Assembly (NCBI GenBank): GCA_023396065.1
Contig: JAEWXF010000028.1
Span: 248,001 to 312,000 of the forward strand
DNA from: Methanobacteriota archaeon
GTDB lineage: Archaea; Halobacteriota; Methanomicrobia; Methanomicrobiales; Methanocorpusculaceae
DNA: 64,000 nucleotides
Direction: 5' to 3'
The notes under the pieces were generated by a model, which had not been told where the DNA came from, ran no database searches, and saw only the letters and a program-made list of their open reading frames with translations. Shown here piece by piece: positions 35,242 to 43,095 of the stretch (its first letter is position 1; every line of letters begins with the position of its first letter). A program made the position numbers and the translations under genes.

Positions 35242-35365
35242 GCTGCCGACAAAATCTGACAAGTGACATTCCCGTTCGCCAGGTTTGCGGCGGCGATCCG
35301 CGAAGCGGGGAGCAAAGCAGGATACGACATAACATGCGATAAACCGCACACGGATTTTATCCACG

Positions 35366-36364
35366 TTATTTTCTGAGAACTGCTGCTGTACCGAGAAGTC
35401 CGATCAGTGCGAGGAGACCAAAGCCGGGAGAGGGCTGGGGTGTCGGGGCAGTGGTAGGTGTCTGCGGAACAGTGGTGGCTGTCGCGGTGGTCGGGACTGC
35501 GGTCGGGGCGGTCTGGTTGGAGACCATAAACTGCTGGGAGGCAGATGCACTCGCGACAATCCCGGTGACAGTCAACTCATACTGGGAGGAGTGCAGTGGA
35601 TTTACGGTAAAGCTCCAGAGGTTGGACCCGGCTGATTCTCCCGGCTGGACGATGGCAGTACCTGATGCTCCCTGACTCCATGAGGAGGCATCAACGGAGT
35701 TTTCCGTTTCTTTGCTTTCCGGCCAGAAGTCGTAGAGGCTGACGGTTACCATGAGGTTGTCACCGGCAGCGAGGTTGGTTGTCCCGGAGACTGTGAAGGG
35801 AACTCCCCGGTACTGGGTGCCAACCGGGTTTATGATGATCTGCGGGGCGACGATCTGGAAGGTAAATGTCTGGGAGAGGTCGGGGATGTTGGGACTTTTG
35901 AGCATTTCCTCCAATGCATAGGCAGCCTGGGATCCCTGAAGGGCTCCTGGACCCTGAACAATGAAACTGCTGCCGTCGGCCGGAGTGCCGGAGCCCGGGT
36001 TGACGGTGATGTAGGTGGTACTGCCGACGGTTACGGGGCCGACGCCGAAGGAACTTCCGGTTCCCGGACTCTGGACAACACAGTAATACTGGGAGGGAGA
36101 TAGACTGCTGGTGTCATCCAGTGTATACGAGTATGTACCGCCGGTCACTTGGGCGGTATCATAGGAGTAGTAATTCGGGCCGAAGAAATAAAGCGCCACC
36201 TGCTGGGATCCGGGTGCCTGACCATCAACATGGAGGGGATCACCTTGAGCAACGGTACTTGATGCAACTCCTGCAGATGCAGGGATAATCAGTGCGGCTG
36301 TGAGAATCAGGAAAAATATTCCTGCGGCTGCCTGAGAGTAGCGGGGTAAGGGTATCATGTTCAT
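35366..36364 (-). CDS. Secreted surface protein, DUF3821-like C-terminal module
   Basis: A 332-residue exported protein: signal peptide (about 1-31, ending SAG), beta domains, a PTT-rich linker, and a C-terminal hydrophobic anchor with FGLLALIGLLGTAAVLRK. The segment from FIVQGPGALQGSQAAYALEE to PVGTQYRGVPFTVSGTTNLAAGDNL parallels the C-terminal thirds of the two large surface proteins at 54-60 kb (LQGSQAANAL, IDPVGTQ, GSTNLAAGDQL), so it is a short paralogue. ATGs at 36364 and 36358 are both possible. Confidence 0.75.
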   Translation of the reverse strand: MNMIPLPRYSQAAAGIFFLILTAALIIPASAGVASSTVAQGDPLHVDGQAPGSQQVALYFFGPNYYSYDTAQVTGGTYSYTLDDTSSLSPSQYYCVVQSPGTGSSFGVGPVTVGSTTYITVNPGSGTPADGSSFIVQGPGALQGSQAAYALEEMLKSPNIPDLSQTFTFQIVAPQIIINPVGTQYRGVPFTVSGTTNLAAGDNLMVTVSLYDFWPESKETENSVDASSWSQGASGTAIVQPGESAGSNLWSFTVNPLHSSQYELTVTGIVASASASQQFMVSNQTAPTAVPTTATATTVPQTPTTAPTPQPSPGFGLLALIGLLGTAAVLRK

Positions 36365-36773
36365 ACAGATATATGTCCTCAGGCAGAGTCATTAAGGCTG
36401 ATGTTCGTGACAAAGTTGTTTCAGAGCCTGAGGGATATGCTTCCTGATCAAAGTCATCCCATTTCGACTCCATTTTGAGGTTATATCCGAGATTTGGGCT
36501 GTTATTCGTGAGATAACAGGATATTTTGGAGGTACTGCAGGTCGTTTTTGTGATTAGGCTGCCTCAGTTTTGTTCTATTGAGGTCAATAGAGGACGAATG
36601 CGAGGGGGGTTGCCCTGATGAAGTTTTTGATGTTTTTCTCGCTTTCCCCAGATAGATATCATGATATGGTGACTGGAGGGCATTTTTGCGAGAGGGGTAT
36701 CTTATGTATAATTTTGAGTAGTTGCGACAGGAAGTCATCCTGCGTACCTCTGATTCAGGATAAAAAAAGAGGG
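36365..36773. other. Long leader/intergenic region
   Basis: A minus-strand TATA-like GATATAACC (about 36478-36486) is about 115 nt upstream of the surface-protein start, implying a long leader that contains the 8-bp stem CCTCAGGC/GCCTGAGG (36377-36384 with 36426-36433). The remainder, up to the end of the fhs gene, has only short frames of biased composition. I see no further feature. Confidence 0.35.
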
Positions 36774-38441
36774 TTAAAAGAGGCCGGAGATATTGCCGTC
36801 GGCATCGACGTCAATCTGGCACGCGGCAGGTTTAGCGGGCAGACCCGGCATGGTCATGATGGCTCCGGTTTCAATGACGATGAATCCCGCGCCGTTGAGC
36901 AGGCGGACGGTGGCGGCGGTGACGGTGAAGCCGGTCGGCCGGCCGAGTTTGTTCGGATCGTCGGAGAGAGAGTACTGGGTTTTTGCGATGCAGACCGGGA
37001 GACTGCCGGAACCCATTGCTTCGATTTCTTTGATGGTGGCGTCGGCGTCCGCAGAGTAGGCAACTTTGGCGGCGCCGTAGATGCCGGAGGTGATAGTTTC
37101 GATCTTTTCTTTGACGGGTTTGTCAAGATCGTAGAAGAAGCGGAAGTTGTTCGGCTTTTCACAGGCTGCAACAACTTTGGATGCAAGGTCGCGTCCTCCT
37201 TCGCCGCCGCGGGCAAAGACTTCGGAGAGGGCAAAGTCTGCGCCCTTTTTGATGCAGAACTCTTCGAGGGCTTTGATCTCAACGTCGGTGTCGGCGGCGA
37301 ACCGGTTGATGGCGACGACGATCGGAACACCGAATTTTTTGAGGTTGTCGATGTGAGCTTCGAGGTTGACCATGCCGGCCTTCATTGCGTCAACGTTTGG
37401 TTCGGCACATTTGTCCTTCGGGACGCCGCCGTTGTACTTGAGGGCGCGGATGGTTGCAACAAGAACGATGGCGTTCGGGGTGAGACCTGCGTAGCGGCAT
37501 TTGATGTCCAGGAACTTTTCTGCGCCGAGATCGGAACCGAAACCTGCTTCCGTGATGACATAATCAGCCATTTTGAGGGCAAGCCGGGTTGCCCGGACTG
37601 AGTTGCAGCCGTGAGCGATGTTCGCAAACGGTCCCCCGTGGATGAGGCAGGGGGTGTTTTCGAGTGTCTGGACGAGGTTGGGTTTGAGGGCGTCTTTGAG
37701 AAGGGCGGCCATGGCACCCTGGGCCTGAAGGTCACTCGCGTAGAGGATTTTTCCGCTGCGGGAATACCCGATGATGATTTTGCCGAGCCGGGTTTTGAGG
37801 TCGGTGATGTCGGTTGCGAGACACAGGATTGCCATGACCTCGGATGCGACGGTGATCATGAAGTGGTCTTCACGGGGGACGCCGTTGGTGGGGCCGCCCA
37901 TGCCGATAGCAAGGTTGCGAAGCGCCCGGTCGTTCATGTCGAGGCAGCGTTTGAAGGTGATGCGCCGCGTGTCGATGTCAAGGATGTTCCCCTGCTGGAT
38001 GTGATTGTCGATCATGGCGCAGAGGAGGTTGTTGGCGGCGGTGATTGCGTGAATGTCACCGGTGAAGTGGAGGTTGATGTCCTCCATGGGGATAACCTGG
38101 GAGTATCCTCCGCCTGCTGCGCCGCCTTTGACGCCGAAGACGGGACCAAGAGATGGTTCACGCAGGGCGATGACGGCTTTTTTGCCGATCTTTGCCATGG
38201 CCTGACCGAGGCCGACGGTGGTGGTGGTTTTTCCTTCGCCGGCCGGAGTCGGGTTGATGGCGGTGACGAGGATGAGTTTTCCGTCCGGGTTTCCGGCGAG
38301 TCGCCTTTCGAGTGCGTCGGAGAGTTTTGCTTTGTACTGGCCGTAGGGTTCCAGTTCGTCGGGCTGGATGCCAAGCTGTGCAGCGATTACGGTAATCTTC
38401 TGCATGTCGGCTTTTTGTGCGATTTCAATGTCAGAGAGCAT
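36774..38441 (-). CDS. fhs: Formate-tetrahydrofolate ligase
   Basis: The ATG at 38441 gives 555 residues, the family's usual length; a frame extension to 38489 is rejected. TPAGEGKTTTTVGLGQ (about 65-80) is the ATP P-loop; LREPSLGPVFGVKGGAAGGG, HFTGDIHAI and the C-terminal MPGLPAKPAA are FTHFS signatures. It activates formate onto tetrahydrofolate. Most methanogens use tetrahydromethanopterin, so this suggests a folate-dependent branch, for example for purine synthesis. A minus-strand TATA-like CTATACTATAA lies near 38500. Confidence 0.95.
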   Translation of the reverse strand: MLSDIEIAQKADMQKITVIAAQLGIQPDELEPYGQYKAKLSDALERRLAGNPDGKLILVTAINPTPAGEGKTTTTVGLGQAMAKIGKKAVIALREPSLGPVFGVKGGAAGGGYSQVIPMEDINLHFTGDIHAITAANNLLCAMIDNHIQQGNILDIDTRRITFKRCLDMNDRALRNLAIGMGGPTNGVPREDHFMITVASEVMAILCLATDITDLKTRLGKIIIGYSRSGKILYASDLQAQGAMAALLKDALKPNLVQTLENTPCLIHGGPFANIAHGCNSVRATRLALKMADYVITEAGFGSDLGAEKFLDIKCRYAGLTPNAIVLVATIRALKYNGGVPKDKCAEPNVDAMKAGMVNLEAHIDNLKKFGVPIVVAINRFAADTDVEIKALEEFCIKKGADFALSEVFARGGEGGRDLASKVVAACEKPNNFRFFYDLDKPVKEKIETITSGIYGAAKVAYSADADATIKEIEAMGSGSLPVCIAKTQYSLSDDPNKLGRPTGFTVTAATVRLLNGAGFIVIETGAIMTMPGLPAKPAACQIDVDADGNISGLF

Positions 38442-38559
38442 GGTTTTTGGTTCACCCCTCGGTGATATCTGGTGACGGCTGCGTGGCATGACCGTCGTTA
38501 TAGTATAGATGGTCGGAGGGTGTGATAAATGCAGTGGGAACAGATCGACGGGAAAAAAG

Positions 38560-39785
38560 TTAGGGGGTGAGGAGGGAGTTGACCGGGACGGATGCGACGC
38601 GGTACCAGACTTCGGTAGGATCTACGTGAACTTTGACATAGGCTTCAAGGGTCTGACCTGTATGGTTCGCTAACGTGGCCACCGGCAGGGATATTGCAGT
38701 TTCTCTCTGCCCGGTTACGAAATCCGTCATGACCGGTTTCCCGGATTGAATGAAGTAATATGCGAGATTTGGATTAACATTCTGGAGACTGTTTCCGCTG
38801 GGCAGCTTTTTCTTTGTAAGGGAGAGGTTTACTGTTTCGCTGACTTTGTCATAGCTGATAGTACCATCAAGGTAGTTTTTATTTTCAAAGATGTTTTTCC
38901 GGGCAGGAATGGTAATCGGTCCTACGGTAACGGGGAAAGACTCACCACTGGACAGCGTAACAGTTACAGTTACGTTTCCGGTAAGCGCACCCAGCATCCA
39001 GTGCTTATTTTCAGTGTCTGGATAGGGAGTCTGATCCCAGCCGCTACCACTCGAACCCAATTTTGTGGAAAGATCATAGGTAGATCTATTATCTTTCTGA
39101 GGATCCCCTTCGACACTGATAGGAGTTTTCTTCGGAGAAGTAATCTCGAAGGTCGCCGTAGTTCCCAGACCCGTGACTGATGTATTCAAAATGGTTACAA
39201 TAAATCCATGGGCAGGGTAAGTCTCATTGATGTAGTAGGGAATAGCTGAGACATACTCACCTGAAATTCCACCCTCGGTTCCGGGGATTGCCGGACCAGC
39301 AGTACCTGTTCCGTTCCATCGCGGAATTTTCCGGTGACGGTTACATAACAGTCCATGGCAGCCACCTGTATCTTTCCGTCCGTTGTAAGATTTACATGAA
39401 ACCCCTTCTTATTAATTGCTTCAATTATTGCTGGGTCCACATAGGCAGCAAACCGGTACTCCTGCCCAACCTGCGGATTTTCCACATAATTCGCCTTTGT
39501 CGGTGCATAGATCAGTTTCGGGCCGGTGATAACGGCGGAAAGCGACACAATATCTGCCGCATCCGCTCCCCCGTATACGGTGATCCCAATCCCATGCTCG
39601 GGGCTCTCATTACCAATCCCGTACGGATTGAGGGTCAGGCCTACCGATTTAAATGCGAACAGCCCGCCGGAGATGCCCATGACAACGGCTACCACGATGG
39701 AGACGAAGAGAACCGTAAGGGCAATCAGCAGAATTGTACCAATCACGGGTGAGACCGCAGTGTCCTGCGGGGATGAGGTTGACAT
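38560..39785 (-). pseudogene. Archaeal type IV pilin-like surface protein, frameshifted
   Basis: The frame from the ATG at 39785 begins with an archaeal Pilin_N leader (AVSPVIGTILLIALTVLFVS) and reads well to CYVTVTGKFRDGT. After about 39310 the sensible protein continues in another frame: GPAIPGTEGG, GEYVSAIPYYINETYPAHG, then the C-terminal part ending VWYRVASVPVNSLLTP at 38560. One base lost or two gained at about 39305-39325 separates them; the whole would be about 405 residues. The neighbouring fragment at 39.9 kb has the same C-terminus, supporting the reading. Sequencing error is the alternative. Confidence 0.65.
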
Positions 39786-39930
39786 AGTATTTCAGTGGTA
39801 ATATTCTCATTCAAATATAAATAAGTTCGTTGTCGGGATGCCATTCACTCCTTTCATTATAACGTGACAATAACAGTGATGTTCGGTAGTTGCTGCCAGA
39901 GAAGGGATGGTGAGAGAATATAAAAAAGAA

Positions 39931-40212
39931 TTATGGGATCAGTGTGGCAACTGGAATGGTGGCGACACGATACCACACCGACGTGGACCCCCGTTTTACC
40001 TGAACATACACTTCCAAGGTGTCCTGCGGATAGTCCTGAAGATTCTCATCGGCATCCCTTCCGTTCAGAATCGTTACCGTTACCCCATGTTCCGGTTCAC
40101 CTGAAGTTTCTACCGGCATTGTATGCGTGTCAAGAATAAGGCCGACACTTTTGGAGGAAAGATCCCCGGCCACAAGACCCGTTCCCACCGCAAACACAAC
40201 CGTGAGTGCCAC
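39931..40212 (-). pseudogene. Degraded archaeal pilin paralogue
   Basis: The frame opens at a GTG (40212) inside the pilin membrane helix (VILLVALTVVFAVGTG begins upstream of it) and ends VWYRVATIPVATLIP, nearly the same C-terminus as the neighbouring pilin. The upstream codons stay open to about 40290 and encode IQGCESAID where VSPVIG is expected, so the leader is corrupted, and about 250 central residues are missing relative to the paralogue. It looks like an internally deleted, decaying copy. Confidence 0.55.
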
Positions 40213-40397
40213 TAAGAGAATGACGTCGATTGCAGACTCACACCCTTGGATTTGGATGACGGCAATTTCATATGCTTTATCTATTTGGTTTTTTCTGAAG
40301 AATAAAAAGCAGTTTCAGTGCAGATGATGAGAAGATATCCAAAATATTCTAAAAAACAACACAATATCGTGTGGGGCATTACTACCCTCGATCCAAA

Positions 40398-40471
40398 AGC
40401 CTCAGGGGGGATTTGAACCCCCGACCTGCTGATTACAAATCAGCCGCTATGCCGGGCTAGGCCACTGAGGC
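40398..40471 (-). tRNA. tRNA-Thr (anticodon UGU)
   Basis: On the minus strand the acceptor GCCTCAG (40471-40465) pairs with CTGAGGC (40405-40399), the discriminator is T and CCA is not encoded. The anticodon stem GCTGA/TCAGC encloses TTTGTAA (anticodon TGT), and the T arm has GGTTCAAATC. AT-rich sequence with TTAGTATAG lies just upstream as a likely promoter. Confidence 0.93.
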
Positions 40472-40740
40472 AAAAGTGACTATACTAATTCACCCTCTCC
40501 CTTCTAATAGTTTACGCTTTTCCACCGATAAAAGTACCCGAGCCTCATCAGGAGTTCCAGGATTCCCTACGCGGAGAATACGCGAGTACGTTTATCAACC
40601 TCCATCTCAGATACAGATGACCGCTTTCTTGCCGGATATTCAGAGAGTGTTCCACCGTCTGAGGCAAGATGTTGAACGCAATTGAGGAGACAAACCAGAA
40701 TCCATCAATACAGCATGACGAAGAACAGTTTCCTGAAAAA
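40472..40740. other. Intergenic region without a convincing gene
   Basis: Carries the probable tRNA-Thr promoter at its left end. Two short plus-strand frames (40476-40685 and 40669-40929) have no ribosome-binding site and biased composition. A weak C/D-box-like pattern near 40610-40670 is not convincing. Confidence 0.4.
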
Positions 40741-41709
40741 TTACGGGAGCGTAATCGTTCCCATAATCCTCAGTTTGCCGCCGTCAAGATACTGCAGAAC
40801 CGCCCTGTCTCCCGGTTTGTAGACAAGCGGCGTCTCCGTCTCAAGCGTCAGGGTTGGCGTGTGCCAGTCGGCCCCGTTCTCCACCACAGTAACCCGGGCA
40901 GAGAGGAACTGCATCCAGTGACCAACTGAGACCACCATCTGTTCTTTTACCGCCGCAGGCCAGTACTTCACCAGCACGGCAGACCCGGTTATCGTCGTCG
41001 CACTCGTAACCTTCGGATCGGTTGTCAGAACAAAACCGCGGTCAAGCTCCTCAGCCTCAATATCTTTCAGAGCACAACCGACCCGGTCGCCTGCATACGC
41101 CCAGGCAAAATCATCATCATGCTTCTGCACAGACCGGATCTGGGCCGTCTTTCCGACCGGCTCCACCCGCATCTTGTCATGCTTTTTAATCCAGCCGTCA
41201 GCAACACAGCCAAGGATGACCGTCCCGATTCCACGGACATTGAAGTGATGATCGATCGGCACAATCCCGACCGCCCCGTCTCCCGGCTCAGGTTCCGGCT
41301 GTGCGGCAGCTTTTGCAAGAAGCTCCGCGGAAAGCGAGATGAAATCCTCTTTATCAGTAACCGTATAGTTTTCCAGAACCGTTCCTTGAATCAGCGGTGC
41401 AATCTGCTCCGGCTGAAGATAATTTTTCAGAATAATGGTTCCCTTCGGGACACCGGCACAGTCAAGCATCAAAACCCATTCGGCAAACATCGGCGTGATC
41501 TCACTGAGAACCACAATCGCTTCGTGGGCCATGGAAACCACATAATACAGCGGGGCAAGCCGGTCCGGATACCGCGTTGGTTCCAGAAGCGTTACCGTAT
41601 CATGTCCTTTCTTCAGATTATAGAAGGTGATATCCGTACTGGTTCCCTTTTTCCCGAGATCCCGGGCGTATCCGTTGGGAGCGAGTACGGCAACAGTCAG
41701 ATTTGGCAT
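40741..41709 (-). CDS. EF-Tu/SelB-like protein lacking GTPase motifs
   Basis: A 322-residue protein. The second half is EF-Tu domain-2/3-like: VPIDHHFNVRGIGTVILGCV, IKKHDKMRVEPVGKTAQIRSVQ, DDFAWAYAGDRVGCALKDIE and a C-terminal beta barrel. The first half has the length and order of a G domain, but the P-loop (GHVDHGKT) is replaced by APNGYARDLGKKGTSTD, and neither DxPGH nor NKxD is seen. It therefore looks like a catalytically dead translation-factor relative with a possible RNA- or ribosome-binding role. It lies near tRNA-Thr, which may be coincidence. Confidence 0.7.
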   Translation of the reverse strand: MPNLTVAVLAPNGYARDLGKKGTSTDITFYNLKKGHDTVTLLEPTRYPDRLAPLYYVVSMAHEAIVVLSEITPMFAEWVLMLDCAGVPKGTIILKNYLQPEQIAPLIQGTVLENYTVTDKEDFISLSAELLAKAAAQPEPEPGDGAVGIVPIDHHFNVRGIGTVILGCVADGWIKKHDKMRVEPVGKTAQIRSVQKHDDDFAWAYAGDRVGCALKDIEAEELDRGFVLTTDPKVTSATTITGSAVLVKYWPAAVKEQMVVSVGHWMQFLSARVTVVENGADWHTPTLTLETETPLVYKPGDRAVLQYLDGGKLRIMGTITLP

Positions 41710-41818
41710 ATCCTCTTATATTGGTTGCCGGGGGGCATTAATGCTTCTTCAGGCCGGAAGTATTTCCGGTATCCGGGCAGTCTGTAACGTTTTTATGTCT
41801 GCGCGGCATAGGTGAATT

Positions 41819-42496
41819 ATGCGTCCTTATGTGATCATCAATGCAGCGATGAGTGCAGACGGGAAACTTTCCACGAAAGAACGTCATCAGACAAAAATCT
41901 CCGGCAATGACGACTTTGCCCGGGTTGACCGTCTCCGGGCCGAATGCGACGCGGTCATGGTGGGTATCGGCACCGTTCTCGCAGACGACCCGTCGCTCAG
42001 GATTAAAAATCCTGACCTGACCGCGAAACGGGTTGCCGAAGGCCGGGAGGAAAACCCGATGCGTGTGGTGATCGACAGCCAGGCACGGACACCGGCGGAC
42101 GGGGACCTGTTCAAAAAAGGATCCGGAAAACGGGTAATCTTCGTCTCCGCAAAAGCGCCAGAGGATCGTGTTGCAGCACTCGCACAGCATGCCCTCGTCA
42201 TTCGTGCCGGAGAGGACTCGGTGGATCTGGATCGTGTACTGGATACACTTGGAGAACTTGGCGTACGAAAACTCATGGTGGAAGGCGGGGCAACCCTGCT
42301 GTGGTCCTTTACCAGTCAGCAGCTGTTCGATGAAATCAGAATTTATGTAGGTGCCCTTATCATCGGCGGGGCGGATGCGCCAACGTTCGTGGACGGTTCC
42401 GGATTCACGCAAAAAGAAGGATTCCCCCGGCTTGTCCTGAAAAATGTCGAGAAAATTGACGACGGTGTGCTGCTTACCTGGATGAAACGTTCGTAA
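41819..42496 (+). CDS. 2,5-diamino-6-ribosylamino-pyrimidinone 5'-phosphate reductase (RibD C-terminal family)
   Basis: A 225-residue stand-alone reductase of archaeal riboflavin/F420 precursor synthesis. YVIINAAMSADGKLST at the start, DAVMVGIGTVLADDPSL, RVVIDSQARTP and KLMVEGGATLLWSF are the family's NADPH and substrate blocks. It reduces the ribose of the pyrimidine intermediate. The deaminase domain fused in bacterial RibD is absent, as in archaea. The start is a clear ATG. It is divergent from the EF-Tu-like gene with 109 nt between them. Confidence 0.9.
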   Translation: MRPYVIINAAMSADGKLSTKERHQTKISGNDDFARVDRLRAECDAVMVGIGTVLADDPSLRIKNPDLTAKRVAEGREENPMRVVIDSQARTPADGDLFKKGSGKRVIFVSAKAPEDRVAALAQHALVIRAGEDSVDLDRVLDTLGELGVRKLMVEGGATLLWSFTSQQLFDEIRIYVGALIIGGADAPTFVDGSGFTQKEGFPRLVLKNVEKIDDGVLLTWMKRS

Positions 42497-42515
42497 AAAA
42501 GAAAAAGAATTTTTT

Positions 42516-42995
42516 TTAGTTCTTCGACTTGTAGGTGTAGAGGTCATCCTGTGAGGTGACAACTTCACCGGAGTAGTACGAGACGACAACCTTTACCCGG
42601 TCGCTGGTTGCGGGTGTCGTGGAACCCTGGAACACATGTTCAGTGCCGATCTTCGGCTCCTTGCCAAAGTTAAAGACCTCAATCTTGCCATCGTCAGCGC
42701 GGTAGAGGGTCACTTCAATGTCTTTGACCTGGTTGGTGCCCTTACCGCCTGCATACGTTACCGTGATGGTCGGCTTGTTCGAGTCACGGCCAACCTGAAT
42801 CAGGACATCTTTTCCTTCAGGGAACGCATCGGTCTTGCCGGGCGTCAGAGAAAAGCCCGGGTCGGTCGAGGGCGTTGCTTCCACGGTTGGTGTTGCTGTC
42901 GGAGTAGGCGTCTGGGTATCGCTTCCGGTACATCCGGCTGCGAGAACAAAGACTGCCAGGAACAGAACACACACTGTTACAATCTTAAAGTTCAT
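42516..42995 (-). CDS. Small secreted lipoprotein
   Basis: From the ATG at 42995 the 159-residue protein has a signal peptide ending in VLAAGC, a lipobox, followed by a TPTPTATP linker and a beta-rich domain (VLIQVGRDSNKPTITVTYAG ... VKVVVSYYSGEV). Such one-domain lipoproteins are common in methanogens, with unknown roles. It is convergent with the reductase gene, separated by an A/T-rich run (42497-42515). Confidence 0.75.
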   Translation of the reverse strand: MNFKIVTVCVLFLAVFVLAAGCTGSDTQTPTPTATPTVEATPSTDPGFSLTPGKTDAFPEGKDVLIQVGRDSNKPTITVTYAGGKGTNQVKDIEVTLYRADDGKIEVFNFGKEPKIGTEHVFQGSTTPATSDRVKVVVSYYSGEVVTSQDDLYTYKSKN

Positions 42996-43095
42996 AGTGA
43001 TAAGATGGACACGGACGCCTATTATAGTTTGTGCCCGGTCTCCGAACAGGGGAGAATCGATAAATACCCGTCTGTCCCATATACCAGACAACGAA

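Larger units (their letters stand above)
35032..35365. other. Non-coding region rich in small palindromes
   Basis: Between the TrmB start and the convergent end of the next surface-protein gene. It holds the operator candidate, the compound palindromic element, and CCGC-GAA-GCGG near 35300. A 106-codon minus-strand frame (35031-35351) covers the palindromes but has low-complexity composition and no ribosome-binding site, so I do not call it. Confidence 0.5.

Noticed and set aside
35031..35351. 106-codon minus-strand frame upstream of the TrmB gene
   Set aside because: Covers palindromes and the operator candidate, with no ribosome-binding site and no recognisable motif.
40600..40675. Possible C/D-box small RNA (AGATGA followed by CTGA)
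   Set aside because: The C box is imperfect and no internal C'/D' pair is present; the match is no better than chance.
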